Positions 58,689-64,000 of a DNA stretch of 64,000 nt are shown here, one piece after another; positions within the stretch are counted from its first letter, which is position 1; the number at the start of each line of letters is the position of its first letter. The position numbers and the translations under genes are program-made. Below the pieces are notes generated by a model. It did not search any database, had not been told where the DNA came from, and saw only the letters and a list, made by a program, of their open reading frames with translations. The stretch comes from Nocardioides sp. Root682 (GTDB lineage: Bacteria > Actinomycetota > Actinomycetes > Propionibacteriales > Nocardioidaceae), in NCBI RefSeq assembly GCF_001427795.1, contig NZ_LMHJ01000001.1, positions 605,773-669,772 of the forward strand. The letters are read 5' to 3'.

Positions 58689-59665
58689 GCGCGATCCTTC
58701 GTCTCGAAGAGGGTCATGGTGAGGGGAATGTCGACGGTCTGGCCGGGATCGAGGCTCAGCACGCTCGCCCGGTCCGGTCCGCTGGTGATGGTGCTCGACG
58801 GCTCGATGGCGAACGCCCGCGCCTGCCGGTGCCAGGGGAAGCCCTGCGTGGCGTTGAGCTCCTGCCAGAACCAGGCGTACGGCTGATGGGTGGCGTCCCA
58901 CGCGATCCGGACCGTGAGTCCGAGGTCGTGATTGGTGATCGCGGCCCAGGGGTCGCCGAAGCCGGACAGCCAGCCGAAGGCCATCCGTTCGGTACCGGGC
59001 GGCGGAACCTCGCGCAGGTCCACGCGGTGGCCGTCGCCCGTCGCCCAGGGCCAGGCATGCTCGGTGCCGGGTTCGACGAAGCTGCCTGCCGTCTCCGGGT
59101 CCGCGGTGTAGTGACGTGCGTTGGTCTCGACCGTGCAGCGACCGTCGAGGAACGCGCCTCCGAAGGCCGGGTGGGACACGTGGTCGATGACGAGCGGGTC
59201 CGGGCCGTCGTTCGTGACGTCGTCCTCGATGAGGAGCGTGCCGTCACCGGTCAGCACCATGCGGCGCTCGATCGAGACCGGCACCGAGAACAGGGACAGA
59301 CGGAGCCGCAGCTCGGTGTCCGTCCGGGCGACGACGTCCCAACGCGCCGTCGCCGCCTCGCCGTGGAAGCCCACGGGAGTGCCGGCGACCGCGCGCGGCG
59401 GACCGGCGTTGGGGCACAACGTGTTCCAGCCACCGCGGTACTGCTCGAGGAAGACCGCGACCTCGTCGTACGACGACGGCCTGGCGCGGCCGGCGCGGAT
59501 GGCGTCGGCACGCTCGCGCCACGGCGTCGAGAAGAGTACGTCGACCGCCGTACGTCGGTGCGTGAGCGACAGGATGTCGGCGCCACGGCCGACGTCGACC
59601 ACCACCTCGAGGTCGTCGTCCGCCAAAGTGATCAGGTCCAGGGTGATCAGGTCGTCGAGGGGCAT
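58685..59665 (-). CDS. Aldose 1-epimerase (mutarotase) family protein
   Basis: A 326-residue galactose-mutarotase-like protein. It has the beta-sandwich pattern with GWNTLCPNAG near 80, HVSHPAFGGAFL near 165 and a late Glu in AFAIEPSS near 290 in the place of the catalytic base. It would interconvert anomers to feed the sugar dehydrogenase. GAGGA lies about 8 nt before ATG 59665. The family also includes proteins that bind glucuronate-type sugars, so the sugar is not fixed. Confidence 0.82.
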   Translation of the reverse strand: MPLDDLITLDLITLADDDLEVVVDVGRGADILSLTHRRTAVDVLFSTPWRERADAIRAGRARPSSYDEVAVFLEQYRGGWNTLCPNAGPPRAVAGTPVGFHGEAATARWDVVARTDTELRLRLSLFSVPVSIERRMVLTGDGTLLIEDDVTNDGPDPLVIDHVSHPAFGGAFLDGRCTVETNARHYTADPETAGSFVEPGTEHAWPWATGDGHRVDLREVPPPGTERMAFGWLSGFGDPWAAITNHDLGLTVRIAWDATHQPYAWFWQELNATQGFPWHRQARAFAIEPSSTITSGPDRASVLSLDPGQTVDIPLTMTLFETKDRA

Positions 59666-59675
59666 GGCGGAGTCC

Positions 59676-60374
59676 TCAGAGCACGCCGAAGCGCTCGAAG
59701 GCCTCCGACGGCTTCATGCCCTGGCGCACGGCCGTCCGGAACTCCGACTCGGCCGCGGACTTCTCCAGTGCAGCGGTGACGACGTCCTCGATCAGGTGGG
59801 CAGGGATCACGACGACACCGTCCTCGTCGCCGACGACCAGGTCGCCGTTGGCAACGGTGACGCCACCGATGGCCAGGGACCCGGGCTCCCTCGAGATCTC
59901 GACCCGGCCCGCGCAGTCGCGGGGGCTGGTGCCGCGCGAGAAGGCCGGAAAGCCCAGCTCGCGCACCATCCGCACGTCGCGGAGGTAGCCGTCGCAGACG
60001 GCGCCCCGCGCCCCCTGGGACCGCACGGCCGTCGAGGTGAGCTCGCCCCACAGGGCAGCGTCGGAGCTGCTGGAGATCAGGTAGACGTCGCCTGCCCCGA
60101 TCCCGTCGAGGGCCTCGAGCAGGCCGGTGTAGGGATCCGCAGGCATCTCGTCGATGACGACGGCCCGCGTGTTGTAGGCGTAACCGACCAGGGTGTGGTC
60201 GGTGCGCTCCGCCACCAGGCCGGGAGCCAGGCACTGCTCACGCAGGCCCATCCCGTCCAGGATGTCGGACACCAGGGCGCTGCGCAGCGTGATGCTCAGC
60301 GCGTCCAGCTCCGACGGCGACAGCGGCCGGGAAACGTCCCCGGAAGTGTCCCCGGAAGTGTTGGTGACGGTCAT
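59676..60374 (-). CDS. RraA-family protein (aldolase / dehydratase-like)
   Basis: A 232-residue member of the RraA/HMG-aldolase fold. It has LVSDILDG near 36, GDVYLISSSSDAALWGE near 100 and GAVCDGYLRDVRMV near 125, the metal and substrate region of 4-hydroxy-4-methyl-2-oxoglutarate aldolases. Many family members in sugar-acid operons have unknown roles. The first 17 residues contain SGDTSGDVS, coded by a 12-bp tandem duplication. It overlaps uxuA by ATGA. An aldolase or decarboxylase step on a keto-acid is plausible. Confidence 0.83.
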   Translation of the reverse strand: MTVTNTSGDTSGDVSRPLSPSELDALSITLRSALVSDILDGMGLREQCLAPGLVAERTDHTLVGYAYNTRAVVIDEMPADPYTGLLEALDGIGAGDVYLISSSSDAALWGELTSTAVRSQGARGAVCDGYLRDVRMVRELGFPAFSRGTSPRDCAGRVEISREPGSLAIGGVTVANGDLVVGDEDGVVVIPAHLIEDVVTAALEKSAAESEFRTAVRQGMKPSEAFERFGVL

Positions 60375-61441
60375 CGTCCCTCCTCCACCGCGCGCAGCGC
60401 GGCACTCATCCAGCCCAGGGCGAAGGCCATGCCGGCGTGCCAGGGGGCATCGCAGGTCATCTGGGGTGTGTGGTCGGGGATGAACACCCCGTCGTAGCCG
60501 TTCTCCGCGTAGGTGCGGAGGGCTCGGAACATGTCGACGTATCCCTCGTCGACGAAGACCTCGTGGTAGTTCGGCATCCGGCCCACGACGTTGCGGAAGT
60601 GGACGTAGCCGATCCGGTCCTGACCGGCGAAGCGGGCGATGACCTCGTAGATGTCGAGGTCGTGCATCTCCGAGATGGTCCCCTGGCAGAACTCCAGCGC
60701 GTTCGCGGGACTCGGGACCAGGTCCACGAACCGCTGCAGGGCCGCCTCGCTGGTCAGGACCCGGGCCGTGTTGCGCAGGGTCGGCAGGGGCGGGTCGTCC
60801 GGGTGCGCACACAGGCGTACTCCGGCGGCCTCGGCGGCGGGCACCGCGGCCTTGAGGAAGTACTCCAGCCGGCTCCACATCTGCTCCGACGACACCGCGC
60901 CGATGGTCTCCTCGCCCTGTGGGGCGTAGTCCATGTTCCAGACCTGGCCGACCGGGATCTCCGGCTGGTCCTCCAGTGACGCGGCGTCGAAGCCGATCGA
61001 CTCGGCACCGCCTCGTGCGAAGGGTCCGGTGCGGTGGCCCCACACACCGGCGAGCGAGAAGTTGTAGCCCAGGTGCGGGATCCCCGCCTCCCCCAGCAGC
61101 CGGATGCTCTCGAGGACGCCCTCGATCTGGTCGTCGCGCCGCGGACCGTCCAGGAGGATGTCGTGCCAGTGCCCGGGGTCGAGGTTCTCCACGGCGTGCA
61201 GGGCCAGGCCCTGCGTCTCGACCTTCTCCTTGACCTGTTCGATCTCCGCGAGGGTCCAGGGCTTGCCGACCCGGTGGGTGGGTCCCCATCCGGAGCTCCG
61301 TCCGGTGGACTCCGGAATCCGGGGCCCGCCGCTGAAGTAGTCGACGAGGTGCGCGACGACGTGGGTGGCTCCGGCCTGCCGGGCGAAGCGCAGGTTGTCC
61401 TCGGTGAGCATGTGGCGGTAGAGGCCCAGTCCGATCTTCAC
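60371..61441 (-). CDS. uxuA: Mannonate dehydratase
   Basis: A 356-residue UxuA-type dehydratase, which converts D-mannonate to KDG with Fe(II)/Mn(II). Signature elements are LCAHPDDPP near 212, EFCQGTISEMHD near 253, YVHFRNVVG near 282 and FIPDHTPQM near 320. It feeds kdgK and eda in the same operon. No uronate isomerase or fructuronate reductase is in view; instead an aldose dehydrogenase and lactonase lie downstream, suggesting that mannonate comes from mannose oxidation. Confidence 0.93.
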   Translation of the reverse strand: MKIGLGLYRHMLTEDNLRFARQAGATHVVAHLVDYFSGGPRIPESTGRSSGWGPTHRVGKPWTLAEIEQVKEKVETQGLALHAVENLDPGHWHDILLDGPRRDDQIEGVLESIRLLGEAGIPHLGYNFSLAGVWGHRTGPFARGGAESIGFDAASLEDQPEIPVGQVWNMDYAPQGEETIGAVSSEQMWSRLEYFLKAAVPAAEAAGVRLCAHPDDPPLPTLRNTARVLTSEAALQRFVDLVPSPANALEFCQGTISEMHDLDIYEVIARFAGQDRIGYVHFRNVVGRMPNYHEVFVDEGYVDMFRALRTYAENGYDGVFIPDHTPQMTCDAPWHAGMAFALGWMSAALRAVEEGR

Positions 61442-62748
61442 GGCGTCTCCCCTTCGTCTGCCAGTTCATCTGCCGGTTCATCTGTTGGGAGCGGGAACGG
61501 CGCCATGGGTACGCCGCCCAGCTCGTCATCGATCCGGATCAGCTCGTTCCACTTCGCGGTCCGCTCGCTGCGGGTGATCGAGCCGACCTTGAGTATGTCC
61601 GCGCCCCACCCGACGGCGAGGTGTGCGACGGAGATGTCCTCGGTCTCGCCCGAGCGTGCGGACACGATCGTTGCCCAGCCGGCATCCCGCGCGGCCCCGT
61701 GCGCAGCGGCGGTGCGCGTGACGGTCCCGGCCTGGTTGACCTTGATCAGCGCGGTGTCACAGGCGCCCAGTGCGGCCGCGGCGCGGATCCGGGCGGGGTC
61801 GGTCACCAGGAAGTCGTCACCGACCACCAGCGATCGGCCGGCTGCCCTGGCGGTGAAGTCGACCATTCCCGTCGGGTCGTGCTCCCCGGCCGGGTCCTCG
61901 ATCGCGACGATCGGGTACGACGAGAGCCAACCCTCGAGCACGTCAAGCCACGCGTCCCGTTCGTAGGTGCGATCCTCGGACGCGAGGGTGTAGCGCCCGT
62001 CCTGCTCGAACTCGCTGGCAGCGATGTCGAGCGAGATGGCGAGGTCGATGCCCGGCACCAGGCCGGTGGCGGCGATCCCCTCGGTCAGCAGCTCGAGCGC
62101 CTGCTCGTTGCGGTCGACGGCGGGCCAGTGCCCGCCCTCGTCGGCGACGCCGAGCACAGGGCCGCGCTTCCGGAACAGCGCTCCCACGCTGAGGTACACC
62201 TCGGCGATCTGCTCGAGTGCGTCGTCGATCCGGGTAGCGGAGATCGGCACCACCATGAAGTCCTGCAGGTCGACCCGGCGGGCCGCGTGCGCGCCGCCGC
62301 CGATGATCTGCACCTGGGGCCGGGGAATCCGGACGGGTTGAGGATCAAGGTGCCGCCAGGTCGGGAGACCGACGGATGCGGCAGCGGCGTGCAGGACCGC
62401 CAGCGACGTCGCGACGGTCGCGTTGCCGCCGAGGACGCTCCGCGTGGGCGAGGGATCGAGGTCGTCGAGCAGCTGGTCGATTCCTGACTGGTCGGCCACG
62501 TCGAGCCCGAGCAGCTTGGGCGTGATCGCGTCCTTGACGTTCGCCACGGCCGTCCGGACGTCGAGGCCCCCGAGCCGGGTGCCCCCGTCCCGAAGGTCGG
62601 TCGCCTCGCCGCTGCCCATGGAGGCACCGGCCGGTGCGATCGCGCGACCCCGCGCGCCCGATGCCGTGGTGATCTCGACCTCGACGGTGGGCCGGCCACG
62701 GGAGTCCCACACGCGCCGCGCCCGGACCTCGGTGATGACGTCGGTCAT
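61438..62748 (-). CDS. Enolase paralogue lacking a catalytic histidine
   Basis: A 436-residue protein with the whole enolase fold: DSRGRPTVEVE near 15, APAGASMG near 38 and VADEGGHWP with E204. Metal ligands are D241, E284 and D311, the general base K336 (LIKVNQAGT) and K387. But the conserved VSHRSGETED is VSARSGETED: A364 replaces the histidine equivalent to yeast His373, and NIINGG reads QIIGGG. It is therefore unlikely to be the housekeeping enolase. Lying between uxuA and a kinase gene, it may dehydrate a phosphorylated sugar acid. Both borders overlap neighbours by ATGA. Confidence 0.88.
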   Translation of the reverse strand: MTDVITEVRARRVWDSRGRPTVEVEITTASGARGRAIAPAGASMGSGEATDLRDGGTRLGGLDVRTAVANVKDAITPKLLGLDVADQSGIDQLLDDLDPSPTRSVLGGNATVATSLAVLHAAAASVGLPTWRHLDPQPVRIPRPQVQIIGGGAHAARRVDLQDFMVVPISATRIDDALEQIAEVYLSVGALFRKRGPVLGVADEGGHWPAVDRNEQALELLTEGIAATGLVPGIDLAISLDIAASEFEQDGRYTLASEDRTYERDAWLDVLEGWLSSYPIVAIEDPAGEHDPTGMVDFTARAAGRSLVVGDDFLVTDPARIRAAAALGACDTALIKVNQAGTVTRTAAAHGAARDAGWATIVSARSGETEDISVAHLAVGWGADILKVGSITRSERTAKWNELIRIDDELGGVPMAPFPLPTDEPADELADEGETP

Positions 62749-63764
62749 GCCAGCGCCTCCGTCCAGTCGTGGAGCAGTTCGGAGAGGCCACGAGGACTCT
62801 CCACGAGCCGTGGGACGGTGAACCGGCGCACGACGGTACGGCTGTCCGCGTCGAGGTACTCGACGGGCGAACGGCCGTCGACCCGGGCCAGCAGCAGGGC
62901 CGGGAGGAGGGCGGCCACCCGCGACTCGAGCTGGGTCCTGTCCTCCCACGTCACGTGGTCGACGTACGCCTCGAAGAGGGCCTCGACCGCGGCAGCGTGG
63001 ACGCCGGGATCGTGGCCGGCGAGCAGGCTCTTGAGCAGCAGGTGGTTGATGCAGAACGCGACGTCGAAGGCCGGGTCGCCCCACCAGGCCGTCTCGGCGT
63101 CGAGGAAGACCGGGCCGTCAGGACCGAGCAGGATGTTCTTCGGGCTGACGTCTCCGTGCACCAGCGCGAACTTGCTGGACATTGTGCGATCGACCACGGC
63201 GCGGATCGAGTCGCCGAGGCGCGGGTAGCGCTGGGCCACCCGCTCGAAGTACGGCTCGACACGCAGCGGGACGAAGAGGTGGTCGGTCGCGAACTCGTCG
63301 GCCAGACCTGCTTCCAGCGACGTGAGCCGGTGGATCTGGCCCAGTCGGTCACCCACGGCTGCGGCGACGGCCACGTCCATCCGCCCGGCGAGGAGCTCGT
63401 CCTTCCAGAGGAGGTGCTCCTCCGGGGCGAGGTAGGACAGAGCGAGCAGGTGGCGGTCGTCGTCGTACGCCAGCACCTCGGGGCACGAACCGGGGACAAG
63501 GCGGCCGATGGTGCGCAGCCAATGGGCTTCCGAACGGCTGCGCTCGACGGGGGCCTGCCAGTCGTCGGTGACGCGCAGCTCGGCCAGGGGCGACTTGACG
63601 ACCCACCGCGTCGCGCCGTCCCGGACGAGCCAGATGTCCGAGGAGACCCCGCCCCCCAGCGGCTCCACCGAGAGGTCCGTGGCCGCGTCCGTCAGTCCGC
63701 TGACGACCAGGAACTCGATCACGTCGGCCGGGGCCATCGCGGTCGTCGGGACCACGGCACTCAC
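62745..63764 (-). CDS. APH-type phosphotransferase (small-molecule kinase)
   Basis: A 339-residue kinase of the aminoglycoside-phosphotransferase fold. It has a Gly-rich GGGVSSDIWLV near 37, the catalytic VHGDVSPKNILLG near 200 and the Mg-binding FLDAETAWWGDPAFD near 218. Such kinases phosphorylate sugars, methylthioribose, choline or antibiotics. In this operon a sugar-acid substrate is likely, and the enolase-like protein encoded next could use its product. GTG 63764 overlaps the stop of the FAH-family gene by GTGA. Confidence 0.85.
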   Translation of the reverse strand: MSAVVPTTAMAPADVIEFLVVSGLTDAATDLSVEPLGGGVSSDIWLVRDGATRWVVKSPLAELRVTDDWQAPVERSRSEAHWLRTIGRLVPGSCPEVLAYDDDRHLLALSYLAPEEHLLWKDELLAGRMDVAVAAAVGDRLGQIHRLTSLEAGLADEFATDHLFVPLRVEPYFERVAQRYPRLGDSIRAVVDRTMSSKFALVHGDVSPKNILLGPDGPVFLDAETAWWGDPAFDVAFCINHLLLKSLLAGHDPGVHAAAVEALFEAYVDHVTWEDRTQLESRVAALLPALLLARVDGRSPVEYLDADSRTVVRRFTVPRLVESPRGLSELLHDWTEALA

Positions 63765-64000
63765 GCGAGCAGCGCGATCGGGTCGAAGGGGACCTCCGGC
63801 GCGCGGCACAGGTGCTGCATCTCGCCGACCCCTTCGACGTACGTCGTGACCTCGTCGCCGTCGACGAGGTAGCGCGGCGGCTGCAGCCCCAGGCCGACAC
63901 CTGACGGCGTGCCGGTCAGGATCACGTCGCCGGGGCGCAGCGTCACGATGTGGGAGAGGTAGGACACGATCTGCGGAACCGTGAACACCAGGTCCGCGGT
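63761..64000 (-). CDS. Fumarylacetoacetate hydrolase-family protein (5' part beyond window)
   Basis: The last 79 residues of a gene that enters from the right edge. GDVILTGTPSGVG is the family hallmark near the C-terminus, part of the metal and substrate site. FAH-family members in sugar operons hydrolyse or dehydrate 2,4-diketo-3-deoxy acids (for example from fuconate or arabinonate), or decarboxylate keto-acids. It overlaps the kinase gene downstream by GTGA, so the operon extends beyond this window. Confidence 0.85.
   Translation of the reverse strand, partial: TADLVFTVPQIVSYLSHIVTLRPGDVILTGTPSGVGLGLQPPRYLVDGDEVTTYVEGVGEMQHLCRAPEVPFDPIALLA

Noticed and set aside
62745..63764. Aminoglycoside resistance kinase
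   Set aside because: The APH fold is used for many small molecules; tight coupling to sugar-acid genes argues for a metabolic substrate.

Overview
The window looks like a chromosomal segment of a high-GC actinobacterium. The best guess is Nocardioides or a close relative in the Nocardioidaceae. The basis is strong G/C preference at third codon positions, many GTG starts and ATGA/GTGA overlaps, several promoters that place a -10 box 6-7 nt before the start codon (leaderless transcripts), gene families shared with mycobacteria, and small palindromic repeats of a kind I associate with Nocardioides. I see no rRNA, tRNA, CRISPR array, prophage or insertion sequence. Gene density is high and composition looks even throughout.

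Layout. 1-5312 (minus): a type IV pilus operon with pilin, PilT, PilB, PilC and two minor prepilins, running off the left edge. 5520-7251: a PhaC-like hydrolase and a Phd/VapC toxin-antitoxin pair. 7329-15895: single genes and small sets, including a ketosphinganine-reductase-like SDR, an AsnC regulator divergent from phenylalanine hydroxylase, an endonuclease-fold protein bracketed by palindromes, LysR divergent from FprA, a DsrE protein, a hydrolase-LuxR fusion and a secreted GH6 protein. 15904-19728: proline catabolism (pruA, pruB) with a divergent PucR/PutR-type regulator and twin operator-like boxes. 19725-22603: patatin, lysoplasmalogenase and a serine hydrolase. 22643-27797: an acyl-CoA operon pairing an APH-type kinase with an ACAD10/11-type dehydrogenase, with a divergent TetR. 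27798-28837: a repeat-rich gap with two small membrane proteins. 28838-37183: two minus-strand blocks (epimerase-SDR-MBL; AraC-SDR-BVMO-2Fe-2S reductase-ferritin-like hydrolase) recalling the mycobacterial VirS/mymA locus. 37267-43635: TetR regulators, aldehyde dehydrogenase, acyl-CoA synthetase, acyl-CoA dehydrogenase and enoyl-CoA hydratase. 43731-51239: a LIP-type lipase, then a glycerolipid locus (sterol-desaturase-like, hemolysin III, diacylglycerol kinase, AGPS-like oxidase, divergent TetR and GlpD) that parallels M. tuberculosis Rv2249c-Rv2252. 51289-55376: a membrane protein, a molybdopterin oxidoreductase coupled to a VOC protein, and a cupin. 55404-64000 (minus): a ten-gene sugar-acid operon, with mannonate dehydratase, KDG kinase, KDPG aldolase and an enolase paralogue lacking a catalytic histidine, running off the right edge.

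The most interesting signals are: (i) three related palindromes of about 57 bp whose arms encode the last codons Arg-Thr-stop of four genes, and two other repeat families that also supply gene ends; (ii) the enolase paralogue in the sugar-acid operon; (iii) a split kinase/dehydrogenase pair that may handle 4-hydroxyacyl-CoAs; and (iv) a set of well-formed regulator boxes next to divergent regulator genes. All functions are inferred from reading the sequence. No database search was run.
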